Assembly (NCBI RefSeq): GCF_021608185.1
Contig: NZ_JAKIHN010000002.1
Coordinates: forward strand, 1 to 64,000
Origin: Flavobacterium anseongense
GTDB lineage: Bacteria > Bacteroidota > Bacteroidia > Flavobacteriales > Flavobacteriaceae
Reading direction: 5' to 3'
Length of the DNA: 64,000 nucleotides
Shown: piece after piece, positions 43,254 through 51,526 of the stretch
Layout of the letters: the number at the start of each line of letters is the position of its first letter
Position numbering within the stretch: position 1 is the first letter of the stretch
The notes under the pieces: generated by a model
Told to the model about the DNA's origin: nothing
The model's database searches: none
The model's input: the letters and a program-made list of their open reading frames with translations, nothing else
Made by a program: the position numbers and the translations under genes

Positions 43254-43316
43254 CTGAGTTACTGAGTAGCTAAGCAACTGAGAAAAACTCAGAAACTTAG
43301 GGACTTAGGCACTCAG
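43254..43316. repeat. 8-nt-period symmetric hairpin array
   Basis: CTGAG, CTGAG, CTAAG and CTGAG start at 43254, 43262, 43270 and 43278. After AAAAA come CTCAG, CTTAG, CTTAG and CTCAG at 43288, 43296, 43304 and 43312. The arms fold into four 5-bp stems separated by 3x3 internal loops, with near-perfect symmetry. It lies between the ATP-grasp stop codon and the GCS2 start codon within the minus-strand operon. Confidence 0.82.
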
Positions 43317-43320
43317 CTAC

Positions 43321-44262
43321 TTATTTAGCAGATTCTTTAATAAATGTTCCCCAAGTCAGATTGGTTTGCCCCGGTTTTTGTTTTTTAGCTGCAGCGATTG
43401 CCATTTTAGCAGAAGTTTCAACAACCCATTCAAAATTATCGGCACCAACTGATGTTAATTCAGCGTCGGGTGCAGGGTTTCCAAAATCAATAGCGTATGG
43501 AATTCCGTCTCGAACTGCAAATTCAACTGTGTTGAAATCGTAACCTAAACCTTTGCATAGGCGCAAAGTATAATCTTTAATTGTTGCCATTAGTTTTTTA
43601 TCGGTATTCGGGTTTTCAACAACATATCTTAAGTGGTGAGGATTTCTTGGTTCGTAAGGCATAATTCGTACATCTTTACAACCTAAACAGTACACTCTGT
43701 AATAATCCTGAAAAACAATTTCTTCCTGTAAAAGCATTACTAATTGTCCGGTTTCCTGATGTTTTTGCCAGAACTCTTCTTTGTTTTCTAATCGATACAC
43801 ATTTTTCCAACCACCACCAGCATACGGTTTCATATAAGCCGGAAAACCTATATAATCAAAAATACCATCCCAATCCATTGGATATTTTAGGTTTCGGAAT
43901 GATTTAGAAGTTGTATCTGTTGGATGTTCAGCCGAAGGAAGAATGACAGTGTTTGGTAATGGTACACCAAGTGTATCAGCCAAACAATTGTTGAAGAATT
44001 TATCATCAGCACTCCACCAAAACGGATTGTTTATAACGTTTGTTCCGGTTAGTGCAGCGTTCTTTAAAAAAGCGCGATAAAACGGAACGTCTTGTGAAAT
44101 TCTATCAATGATTACGGCATATTCGCCACCTTTATTTTGCACGACTTTGTCGATGGAAACCGCTTCGGCAATGATGCCTTTTTCACCTTTTGAGTTTACT
44201 CTGTCGATAAACGCTTGTGGATAGGTATCTTCCATACCAAATAAAATTCCGATCTTTTTCAT
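43321..44262 (-). CDS. ATP-grasp ligase (RimK-like fold)
   Basis: The 313-residue protein begins KIGILFGMEDTYPQAFIDRV, a typical pre-ATP-grasp Rossmann-like domain. Then come FPAYMKPYAGGGWKNVYRL (ATP-binding Lys and Gly loop), LVMLLQEEIVFQDYYRVYCLG, and the metal-binding strand YDFNTVEFAVRDGIPYAIDFGNPAPD. It should phosphorylate a carboxylate and join it to an amine. It follows the esterase gene by 45 nt and precedes the GCS2 gene, with the 8-nt hairpin array in the latter gap. The substrate is unknown. Confidence 0.88.
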   Translation of the reverse strand: MKKIGILFGMEDTYPQAFIDRVNSKGEKGIIAEAVSIDKVVQNKGGEYAVIIDRISQDVPFYRAFLKNAALTGTNVINNPFWWSADDKFFNNCLADTLGVPLPNTVILPSAEHPTDTTSKSFRNLKYPMDWDGIFDYIGFPAYMKPYAGGGWKNVYRLENKEEFWQKHQETGQLVMLLQEEIVFQDYYRVYCLGCKDVRIMPYEPRNPHHLRYVVENPNTDKKLMATIKDYTLRLCKGLGYDFNTVEFAVRDGIPYAIDFGNPAPDAELTSVGADNFEWVVETSAKMAIAAAKKQKPGQTNLTWGTFIKESAK

Positions 44263-44307
44263 ATTCTTATATTTTAAAACCTTAATACTAATTGTGTCTA
44301 TATCTTT

Positions 44308-45021
44308 CTAAAAAAACTTTATCCTCGATAAATAATGAGGAAACATCTCTTTCCAAACCGGCCAATCGTGTTCTCTGTCTTGTCTGATATCCAGCCAGTG
44401 CGGCACATCTCTTTGAGCTAATACTCGGCTTAACTTCAGATTGGCATCAAAACAAATATCCCAATTGGATGTTCCGAGAACAATATCCATATTCCATAAT
44501 TCGTGATCATTTAGTCCTTGAATATAATCTTCGGGACTGTTATAAAAAACATCATCATCCCAATGACCATCCATAAAACTTTTGATACTAAAAGCACCGC
44601 TCATAGAAAACATATGGCTTACATATCCAGGATGACGAAAGGCGAAGTTGGCCGCATGATAACCTCCAAAACTGCAACCGGCAACGGCTACTTTTCCTGA
44701 ACCGGTATTATTTTTTACACGTTCAACAATTTCATGGCAAATCATTTTGTCATACCAGGTATGATTTTGAATGCGATGCACAGGATGAATGTGTTTATTA
44801 TAAAAACTATCCTTGTCAATACTTGAGGGACAAAAAATTTGGATTAATCCTTGCTCAAGATACCATCGGGCACTCTCGACTAATCCTTGGTCTTTATTTT
44901 CGTGATAACTTCCCATAGAAGTAGGGAAGAGAATAACCGGATAACCGGTATGACCAAAAACAAGCATTTCGACTTCTTTATTTAAATTTGGTGAATACCA
45001 TTTAAAATATTCTTCTTTCAT
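44308..45021 (-). CDS. Esterase-type alpha/beta hydrolase
   Basis: The 237-residue protein is a small esterase of the COG4947 kind. It has LVFGHTGYPVILFPTS, VAVAGCSFGGYHAANFAFRHP with nucleophile S117, and DIRQDREHDWPVW with H218 as catalytic His. There is no signal peptide. It is the first gene of the minus-strand half of the amidoligase cluster. A TATCTTTG box (45110-45117, minus strand) about 90 nt upstream is a candidate -7 element. It may hydrolyse an ester intermediate or product; the substrate is unknown. Confidence 0.87.
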   Translation of the reverse strand: MKEEYFKWYSPNLNKEVEMLVFGHTGYPVILFPTSMGSYHENKDQGLVESARWYLEQGLIQIFCPSSIDKDSFYNKHIHPVHRIQNHTWYDKMICHEIVERVKNNTGSGKVAVAGCSFGGYHAANFAFRHPGYVSHMFSMSGAFSIKSFMDGHWDDDVFYNSPEDYIQGLNDHELWNMDIVLGTSNWDICFDANLKLSRVLAQRDVPHWLDIRQDREHDWPVWKEMFPHYLSRIKFF

Positions 45022-45190
45022 AAATTGTTATTAGTTTAACAATTATAATAAAAAAAACGTTGTGAAATGTGTAAAAATATAGAAACTTTAAGTTTTACGA
45101 TATACTTTTCAAAGATATTTAGATATTGAATTATCTCTAATAAATATCTTGAAATAGGTTAATGATTTTAATATTTGTCAATTTACCAAA

Positions 45191-45583
45191 CTATTGCTCG
45201 ATAAGCTGCATTTGATTTTTTAAGCGTTCGATAAGCATATTCATCATTCGCTTATTCAGATTGGAAGATATTCGGATGTATTCGGCGTATTCATCTAAGG
45301 TGAATAGCGCTATTATCATCCCTTTTAGTGAGTTTCTGAACTTAATATCACGTTGTATAACGTTTTCGATGTATTGCATCTTTTTTTCGGGTGTCAGGCT
45401 AAAAAAGACATTTTTTTGCTTGATGGCATAATTGATAAACACTTGAATGAATAAATCATTTTGTGTTTTAAGGATTGGACGAAGCGTCATGTTTTGAAAA
45501 ATTTCTTCGGATGAAGACTGATTAGTGATTGTTCCCAAGGTTTCACCTCTAAGTTCAAGTACGTGTGCATCTCTAGCTTCCAT
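45191..45583 (-). CDS. Conserved small helical protein of unknown function
   Basis: The 130-residue protein starts MEARDAHVLELRGETLGTIT and is mainly helical, with EIFQNMTLRPILKTQNDLFIQVF, FRNSLKGMIIALFTLDEYAEYI and an amphipathic C-terminal helix. I recall close homologues throughout flavobacteria, some labelled glyoxalase, but I see none of the metal ligands or beta-alpha-beta modules of that family. It has no signal peptide and is monocistronic, between the amidoligase cluster and ompA, with a good terminator. Confidence 0.75.
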   Translation of the reverse strand: MEARDAHVLELRGETLGTITNQSSSEEIFQNMTLRPILKTQNDLFIQVFINYAIKQKNVFFSLTPEKKMQYIENVIQRDIKFRNSLKGMIIALFTLDEYAEYIRISSNLNKRMMNMLIERLKNQMQLIEQ

Positions 45584-45600
45584 GTTTTTCTTTGAAAGTT

Positions 45601-45636
45601 AAAAAAAAACCTCTGTTGAAAAACAGAGGTTAATTA
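45601..45636. terminator. Hairpin terminator upstream of the small helical protein, facing both ways
   Basis: AACCTCTGTT, loop GAAA and AACAGAGGTT form a perfect 10-bp stem 24 nt beyond the OmpA stop codon on the minus strand, with a long T run in that transcript. Confidence 0.9.
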
Positions 45637-45663
45637 TAGTTATTAATAATTAATTGTTAATTA

Positions 45664-47016
45664 TTATTTGATTTTAAAGATTGCTTTACGTACTAGACGT
45701 CTTGCCCAATCAGATTTCTTATCTACTGAATCATCTTCGCCTCTTGACAAGATAGTTATTCTTGATTCACTTATACCAGCTTTAACCAATATAGACTTAA
45801 CATTTTGCGCTCTGTCGTTTGCCAATTTGTCGTTGGATGCTGTTGCTCCAATTTCATCAGCGTAACCAGCAATCTCAACGGTTTTATCAGGATTGTTTTT
45901 CAGGTAATTCAGAATAAATCCAATGCTATTTGCAGAAGCAGTGTTTGGTGTTGATTTGGCTGTATCAAAATATGCAGCAATATAACCTTCGTTTATAAGT
46001 TGTAATATAGCATTTTCAGATGCCGCTGCAGTTGCAGTATTGTTATTGTTTGTAATTGAATTATTTATATATTTCTCTAACTCATCCGGAACACCATTGT
46101 TGTTTTTGTCAACCATTCTACCTTTGGTATCAACAGCAACTCCTGCAATTGAATTTTGTTCAACATCTAAATAATCAGGCACACCATCTTTATCACTATC
46201 GTTCATTAACTCTTCAATTTCACCAATTCTATTGTTAAGTGAATCAAGACGTTTATCATTTTTATCTTGAATGATAGCCCAATCTCCGTGTATTGGACCT
46301 TTTCCAAGTGCGACTGAAACTCCTAATGTTACTCTTGATAAACTTCCTGTCAAGTTATTTGCACTATCGGAATAATTCTGACCATCCCAAGTGAAATGTT
46401 GTCTTAGATTTGAGTTAATTGAAAAATCAGCAAAAATGCTTATGTTTTTATATATTCTAAATTGAGGTGACAATCCGGCAACAGCTCCTCCGTTCCATTC
46501 TTTGAAACCTTCTAAAGGCCCCATTTTTGGTGACATACGTGATACTTGAAATCCAAAATGGAATAACAATCCAAAACGACCAGCTTGATTTTGAATATCA
46601 AATAATCTGGTCATATTAATAACCCCTTCAGAAGAAAATTGAAGGTGCTCCATTTGAAATGGTAAACTACCAGAACCATTCTGCTCTTGCAGGTTGTCCC
46701 AGTTGAAATTTGCTTTGATTCCAAATTTTGGACTAAACATATATCTTGCTCCAATTCCAACGTGGTTCATTGGCATTCCTCCAAAAACTTTCTTTGGATT
46801 ATTTGCAAAATAACCATCCGTGTAAGGTTTTGAACCTTTAGCTTGTCCAAAATCAGCTTCAATACTCCATCTGTTGAAATATTCTCCTGCAAGTTCTTTA
46901 TCCGGTTCTACCGAAACAAGCTCTAAATCTTTCTTGTTTTTTTTGCTCTCTTTCTGAGCATTAGAAGACAAAGAAACACAAAACAAGGTTAATAATAATA
47001 GTAGGCATTTTTTCAT
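45664..47016 (-). CDS. OmpA-family outer-membrane protein
   Basis: The start is moved 24 codons in from the longest frame to the ATG giving the signal peptide MKKCLLLLLTLFCVSLSSNAQ, because the earlier frame runs across the promoter. The 450-residue protein has an N-terminal beta-barrel (GIGARYMFSPKFGIKANFNW, GLLFHFGFQVSRMS). A calcium-binding-like linker of thrombospondin type 3 repeats follows (DSDKDGVPDYLDVEQN, VDKNNNGVPDELEKY). The C-terminal OmpA domain binds peptidoglycan (VEIAGYADEIGATASNDKLA, RAQNVKSILVKAG). It links the outer membrane to the wall and is probably abundant, as its promoter is close to ideal. Confidence 0.93.
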   Translation of the reverse strand: MKKCLLLLLTLFCVSLSSNAQKESKKNKKDLELVSVEPDKELAGEYFNRWSIEADFGQAKGSKPYTDGYFANNPKKVFGGMPMNHVGIGARYMFSPKFGIKANFNWDNLQEQNGSGSLPFQMEHLQFSSEGVINMTRLFDIQNQAGRFGLLFHFGFQVSRMSPKMGPLEGFKEWNGGAVAGLSPQFRIYKNISIFADFSINSNLRQHFTWDGQNYSDSANNLTGSLSRVTLGVSVALGKGPIHGDWAIIQDKNDKRLDSLNNRIGEIEELMNDSDKDGVPDYLDVEQNSIAGVAVDTKGRMVDKNNNGVPDELEKYINNSITNNNNTATAAASENAILQLINEGYIAAYFDTAKSTPNTASANSIGFILNYLKNNPDKTVEIAGYADEIGATASNDKLANDRAQNVKSILVKAGISESRITILSRGEDDSVDKKSDWARRLVRKAIFKIK

Positions 47017-47058
47017 ATGGATTGATTTTCGATAATTAATAATATATTCCAAACGGTA

Positions 47059-47088
47059 CAAATATAAATGTTTACAATTAAATATCAA
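47059..47088 (-). promoter_or_regulatory. Promoter of the ompA-like gene
   Basis: On the minus strand: TTG, exactly 19 nt, TATATTTG. This is a full match to the Bacteroidota primary promoter. Leader of about 36 nt. Confidence 0.85.
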
Positions 47089-47155
47089 CTTTTTTGCACT
47101 TTAATGCACGTAAATATTGAAATCCTTATTTTTGCATTCAATAATTAGTTAAAAT

Positions 47156-47545
47156 ATGAGATTTCATACCAGAAAATGGGTAAAGCCCGAAGATTTAAAT
47201 CCAAATCATACTTTGTTTGGTGGAAGGTTGTTAGCTTGGATTGATGAAGAATTAGCTTTGTATTCAATTATTCAACTTGAAAATTCCAAAATCGTAACCA
47301 AACACATGTCGGAAATCAATTTCAGGAGTTCTGCTAAACAAGGAGATATTGTTGAAATTGGCATTGATGTTATAAAATTTGGTAACTCATCAATTACGTT
47401 GACTTGTCAGGTTAGAAATATGATGACTAGAGAAATTATTATTTCCATTGACAGTATAACCATGGTTAGTCTTGGCGATGACGGAAAACCGAAGGCTCAT
47501 GGTAAAACCCAAATCGAGTACGTTAAAGACCGAATAGACAATTAA
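47156..47545 (+). CDS. Acyl-CoA thioesterase (YciA-type hotdog fold)
   Basis: The 129-residue protein has the hotdog thioesterase opening MRFHTRKWVKPEDLNPNHTLFGGRLLAWIDEE, where the Asp of WIDE is the usual catalytic residue, and SEINFRSSAKQGDIVEIG. It should hydrolyse acyl-CoA esters in the cytoplasm. A TATTTTTG box (47127-47134) stands 21 nt before the ATG. Its end overlaps that of the convergent mscS-like gene by 4 nt. Confidence 0.93.
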   Translation: MRFHTRKWVKPEDLNPNHTLFGGRLLAWIDEELALYSIIQLENSKIVTKHMSEINFRSSAKQGDIVEIGIDVIKFGNSSITLTCQVRNMMTREIIISIDSITMVSLGDDGKPKAHGKTQIEYVKDRIDN

Positions 47546-48807
47546 TCAACGCCTACAAAATTGTTTTTCCCCGAAGGCATTTCATAGATTTCTAAATCAA
47601 AAAAACGAATTGAGGCAAAAATATGATCAAAAATATCGGCCATAATGTATTCGTAATTTTCAAATCGTTTGTCATTAGAAAAAGTATAAATTTCTAATGG
47701 AACACCTTGTGAAGTAGGTTGTAGCTGACGGCAAAGCAAAATCATATCTTTGTTTAAACCCGGATACTGACTTAAATATTGTGTAATATATTTTCGGAAT
47801 AATCCAAAATTAGTCATATTTCTTCCGTTGATTAAAATCGATTTATCCACTTGATGCGTTTTGTTGTACTTATCAATTTCGGTTTGGCGATGTTCTATAT
47901 AAGCGCTTACAAGCTGAATTTTTTTCAATTCCTGAAGCTCCTTTTCATCCAAAAATCGAATGCTGTTGGCTTTGATTAAAATGTGTCTTTTTATTCTTCG
48001 TCCGTCTGAATTCAACATACCGCGCCAGTTTCTGAAAGAATCAGAAATCATGCTGTAAGTTGGAATTGTAGTAGTGGTATTGTCAAAATTTCGAACCTTT
48101 ACAGTAGCCAGATTAATTTCAATTACATCGCCGTCAGCGCCAAATTTGTCAAACGTAATCCAATCACCAATCCGAACCATATCGTTTAACGAAACCTGCA
48201 CACTGGCAACAAATCCTAAAATTGTATCTCTGAATATTAAAATGATAATTGCTGAAATCGCTCCAAAAGTACCAAGCATTGTTCCGGTTGAGATATCGAA
48301 AATTTTGGAAACCACAAAAATAAAAGCAAAAACCCACAACACTATCATAATTACCTGAATGTAACTATCAATTGGTTTGTCGCTGTATCTTGGGTTTAGT
48401 TTTAAATGATCCCGCAGTGCATTAAAAATGGTTTTTGTAATCCACAAACTCAGTAAAACAATATAAATTCCTATTAGTTTTCCGAAAATAGATTCCCAAT
48501 ACACAAAATTTTCCAAAATTATTGGAACACATTTATAGATGAAGAGCAGCGGAATCAGATGAGCTATGTATTTAGCTGTTTTATTGGAAACTAATAAATC
48601 ATCAAATCTTGTCTTTGTTTTTCGGGCCAAAATAATCATGGTTCGCACCAATACAAATCGGAAAACCAAATAGATTATATAAGATAAAACAGAAAGAATA
48701 AAAATATTTACAGCCAGACTTAGATAGGCCGAAATAGTTTCGCCAAAATCCAGTTTTTTGAGCAGCGGATAGCACCAGCCAAATAATTTCTCAACTAGTT
48801 TATGCAT
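47542..48807 (-). CDS. MscS-family mechanosensitive ion channel
   Basis: The 421-residue protein has about five membrane helices. The last contains the pore-lining pattern GTMLGTFGAISAIIILIFRDTILGFVASVQVSLNDMVRIGDWI, seen at 48135-48270. The MscS beta domain follows (DGDVIEINLATVKVRNFDNTTTTIP) and a cytoplasmic vestibule. It would open on membrane tension to release solutes in osmotic downshock. Its start overlaps the DUF3817 gene by 8 nt, so the two are translationally coupled. Confidence 0.93.
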   Translation of the reverse strand: MHKLVEKLFGWCYPLLKKLDFGETISAYLSLAVNIFILSVLSYIIYLVFRFVLVRTMIILARKTKTRFDDLLVSNKTAKYIAHLIPLLFIYKCVPIILENFVYWESIFGKLIGIYIVLLSLWITKTIFNALRDHLKLNPRYSDKPIDSYIQVIMIVLWVFAFIFVVSKIFDISTGTMLGTFGAISAIIILIFRDTILGFVASVQVSLNDMVRIGDWITFDKFGADGDVIEINLATVKVRNFDNTTTTIPTYSMISDSFRNWRGMLNSDGRRIKRHILIKANSIRFLDEKELQELKKIQLVSAYIEHRQTEIDKYNKTHQVDKSILINGRNMTNFGLFRKYITQYLSQYPGLNKDMILLCRQLQPTSQGVPLEIYTFSNDKRFENYEYIMADIFDHIFASIRFFDLEIYEMPSGKNNFVGVD

Positions 48808-49084
48808 GTTTCAAATATTTTTTCTCTATATAAAAAGTCCCAAACGGAAGAAGCGACGCTAACTGAACGATTAAAAACTCTTTAATTGTCCACTTTTGAT
48901 TTTTCCAAATTACAAATGCTAAAATCACATACGATATAAATAATAATCCATGAGCCATTCCAATTGGATATAATAATGATTTATATAATTCGAGATTCAA
49001 ACGCTTAATAACTAACATGTTAAAAAACAATACTAAATACGAAACACCTTCGGCAATGGCAATGAACTTGAAAAGTTTAGTCAT
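48800..49084 (-). CDS. DUF3817 small membrane protein
   Basis: The start is set at the ATG giving MTKLFKFIAIAEGVSYL, the usual opening of DUF3817. The longer frame begins on a TTG that is part of a TATTTTTG promoter box (49103-49110, minus strand). The 94-residue protein has three membrane helices and the family motifs YPIGMAHGLLFISYV and LLPFGTFYIEKKYL. Function unknown. It is the first gene of the mscS operon. Confidence 0.85.
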   Translation of the reverse strand: MTKLFKFIAIAEGVSYLVLFFNMLVIKRLNLELYKSLLYPIGMAHGLLFISYVILAFVIWKNQKWTIKEFLIVQLASLLPFGTFYIEKKYLKHA

Positions 49085-49102
49085 GATTTGTAATTTATGC
49101 TG

Positions 49103-49110
49103 CAAAAATA
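49103..49110 (-). promoter_or_regulatory. -7 box of the DUF3817-mscS operon
   Basis: TATTTTTG on the minus strand, 18 nt before the chosen ATG. Its last three bases are the TTG that would be mistaken for a start codon. Confidence 0.5.
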
Positions 49111-49154
49111 ATGAATATCATCAATTATATAAGGTAATAAACAATAAAGAAATT

Positions 49155-49162
49155 TACATTTG
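49155..49162 (+). promoter_or_regulatory. -7 box next to the DUF6155-like start codon
   Basis: TACATTTG, a full TAnnTTTG match, ends 5 nt before the ATG. Use of this box would give a leaderless mRNA. Confidence 0.5.
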
Positions 49163-49167
49163 TCATT

Positions 49168-49683
49168 ATGAGTAAACGCGATTTAAAAAAATACCTGAAC
49201 GAGCTTAATAAAGAGCAATTGGAAGAGCAAATCATTGAATTATATCACAAATTTAATGATGTAAAAGTCTATTATGATTTTGTATTCAATCCAAATGAAG
49301 ATAAACTTGTTCGTGAAGCCAAGTTCAAAATATCAAATGAATACTTTCCTGTCAAAGGTAAAAAATCCAAAATGCGCCGTTCTGTAGCTCAAAAATTCAT
49401 AAAACATTTTATAACACTTGGCGTGGATGTTTTTATCATTGCCGATATAATGCTTTATAATATAGAGATTGCCCAGACATTTTCTGCTGAAAAAACAATC
49501 AAGCAGGAATTATTTTTCAAAAGTATGCTGACTTCTTATCAGCAAGCTGTTAGTTTTTTGATAGAGCATGGCATTTTAAGTGAATTCATAAGTAGAGTAG
49601 TGGCCATAAAAGAAGAAACTTTACATCAAAAATGGATTAACCAATATGAATTCAATGCTATAGTGGAACGCTTTGAATATTAA
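49168..49683 (+). CDS. DUF6155-like helical protein
   Basis: The 171-residue protein opens MSKRDLKKYLNELNKEQLEE and has ELYHKFNDVKVYYDFVFNPN, which I associate with DUF6155, a family common in flavobacteria. It is almost wholly helical and soluble, with a basic middle (KGKKSKMRRSVAQKFIKH). No function is known. It is monocistronic, divergent from the DUF3817-mscS pair with 83 nt between. Confidence 0.7.
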   Translation: MSKRDLKKYLNELNKEQLEEQIIELYHKFNDVKVYYDFVFNPNEDKLVREAKFKISNEYFPVKGKKSKMRRSVAQKFIKHFITLGVDVFIIADIMLYNIEIAQTFSAEKTIKQELFFKSMLTSYQQAVSFLIEHGILSEFISRVVAIKEETLHQKWINQYEFNAIVERFEY

Positions 49684-49708
49684 TTTTTTATAAATAAGCA
49701 ATTTAATT

Positions 49709-49740
49709 TTGGCGATAACTCTTTTTTAGATGTACTTTTG
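49709..49740 (+). promoter_or_regulatory. Promoter of the helicase gene
   Basis: TTG, 21 nt, TACTTTTG. The box lies inside the longest frame of the helicase and therefore argues for the later start codon, 19 nt downstream. Confidence 0.6.
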
Positions 49741-49759
49741 CAAAATTGTACAAATCGCC

Positions 49760-51286
49760 ATGTCTCAAAAAGATTTTATCACCGAAATTGAAGAAAAAAA
49801 GGAGCTTTACGGTTACCAAAAGGGCGATATTGACAAAATTTTCGACCGATTAGATAATGCGCCGAGTGATCATCATTTACTTTACCAATTGCCAACTGGC
49901 GGTGGAAAAACGGTAATTTTCTCAGAAATAGTAAGACGTTATTTATCGAAACACGACAAAAAAGTTGTGGTGCTGACACATCGAATTGAGCTTTGTAAGC
50001 AAACTTCAAAAATGCTTAAAGGATTTGATGTAAAAAACAAAGTCATCAACAGTAATATCAAAGAATTGCCCGACCAGGATGAATATTCCTGTTTTGTGGC
50101 TATGGTTGAAACACTAAAAAATCGTTTGAATGATGAGAAGTTACTGATTGACAATGTAGGCTTGGTCATTATTGATGAAGCGCATTACAATTCGTTTCGA
50201 AAGTTGATGAGTTCATTTAAGAATTCTTTCATTTTAGGAGTAACTGCAACACCTTTGAGTTCAAATATTAAGTTGCCAATGCATCATAATTATAGTGAAC
50301 TTATAGTTGGTGATACGATTCAATCGCTTATAGATAAAGGATTTTTGGCAAAAGCAACAACTTATAGTTATGATGTTGGATTAACCTCTTTGAAAGTTGG
50401 AATTAATGGTGATTACACCGTTAAATCGTCTGATGATTTGTATATGAATATGGTAATGCAGGAGAAATTATTACATGCATACACCGAAAAATCATTGGGA
50501 AAAAAGACTCTAATATTCAACAACGGAATCAATACATCTCTATATGTTTATGAAACCTTTAGAGAAGCGGGTTATGCAATAAGACATTTGGACAATACAA
50601 CATCTGTAGAAGACAGAAAAGAGATTTTGCAATGGTTTAAAAAAACTCCGGATGCAATTTTAACTTCTGTTGGAATCTTGACTACCGGATTTGATGAGCC
50701 GACAGTGGAAAGTATTATTTTGAATCGTGCCACAAAATCCCTGACTTTATATTTTCAAATGATTGGTCGTGGTTCCAGAAAATTACCAAATAAAGATAGT
50801 TTTATTGTCATCGATTTAGGAAATAACGCTCTACGATTTGGTTTATGGAATGATCCGGTTGATTGGCAGCATATTTTTAAATCGCCCGAGTATTATTTAG
50901 AAAATCTCAGGGATGATGCCGAAATAGAAAACAACTTCAAATATGTAATGCCGGATACAATTAGAAAGATGTTTGCTAAAACAGCTGATATAACTATGGA
51001 TATTGAAGGTGAATTTAAAAAAGTAGTTGCTCAAAATTTGCGTTCCAAAGAAGTTCTCGAAAAATCAATTCTGCAACATGCTGCAATGTGTGTCGAAAAT
51101 ACAACCGAATTAGTCCAGGCAAGAATGCTTTCTAAATTATTATCGGATGATATTGAAAGTCGCGTCAAACGATTTGTTAAATGTTTAGGCAAAACGAGTA
51201 AAAATTATCGCGAATGGCTAATTGAAGATTATAAAACCAAATTAAGTTTAGCCATCGGAAAGAAATTCAGAGAACTCAATTTTTAA
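49760..51286 (+). CDS. Superfamily 2 DEAD/DEAH-box helicase
   Basis: A frame ten codons longer starts on an ATG just before a TACTTTTG promoter box, so the ATG giving MSQKDFITEIEEKKELYG is chosen (508 residues). Motifs: Walker A QLPTGGGKTVIFSEI, DEAH in VIIDEAHYNSF, GVTATPLSS, the C-terminal SVGILTTGFDEP and QMIGRGSRKLPNKDSF. This is the UvrB/type-III-restriction-like helicase group. No nuclease or methylase is fused or adjacent, so it is probably a DNA or RNA repair helicase rather than a restriction subunit. Confidence 0.9.
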   Translation: MSQKDFITEIEEKKELYGYQKGDIDKIFDRLDNAPSDHHLLYQLPTGGGKTVIFSEIVRRYLSKHDKKVVVLTHRIELCKQTSKMLKGFDVKNKVINSNIKELPDQDEYSCFVAMVETLKNRLNDEKLLIDNVGLVIIDEAHYNSFRKLMSSFKNSFILGVTATPLSSNIKLPMHHNYSELIVGDTIQSLIDKGFLAKATTYSYDVGLTSLKVGINGDYTVKSSDDLYMNMVMQEKLLHAYTEKSLGKKTLIFNNGINTSLYVYETFREAGYAIRHLDNTTSVEDRKEILQWFKKTPDAILTSVGILTTGFDEPTVESIILNRATKSLTLYFQMIGRGSRKLPNKDSFIVIDLGNNALRFGLWNDPVDWQHIFKSPEYYLENLRDDAEIENNFKYVMPDTIRKMFAKTADITMDIEGEFKKVVAQNLRSKEVLEKSILQHAAMCVENTTELVQARMLSKLLSDDIESRVKRFVKCLGKTSKNYREWLIEDYKTKLSLAIGKKFRELNF

Positions 51287-51526
51287 AATTATCACTTTAT
51301 AAAAGGTAGTTTATATTGCTTAAAAACAGTTAGTTATATACTATATTTTAAATATCTAAATACATATATTTTTTGAACTATAATTTATATTATGTAAAAT
51401 AGTATTTTTCAAAAATAACCACTTCTTTGCACATTAATAGTTTTAAAATGTTTTTAACAATTGGTTACTTCTTCTCTAAACCTTTGTTATTTTTGTTAAT
51501 TGAAATACATTCACTAAAACAAACAC

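Noticed and set aside
43254..43316. A CRISPR array
   Set aside because: The repeats are 5 nt with 3-nt spacers and mirror symmetry, far from CRISPR dimensions, and there are no cas genes.
40025..45021. Glutathione biosynthesis locus (GCS2 ligase plus a glutathione-synthetase-like ATP-grasp)
   Set aside because: The ATP-grasp proteins are not GshB-like, an amidotransferase and esterases are included, and the phylum makes bacillithiol, for which bshC is present nearby.
49760..51286. Restriction-modification or defence system around the DEAD/DEAH helicase
   Set aside because: No methylase, nuclease or toxin gene is adjacent; the neighbours are small unknown and signalling genes.
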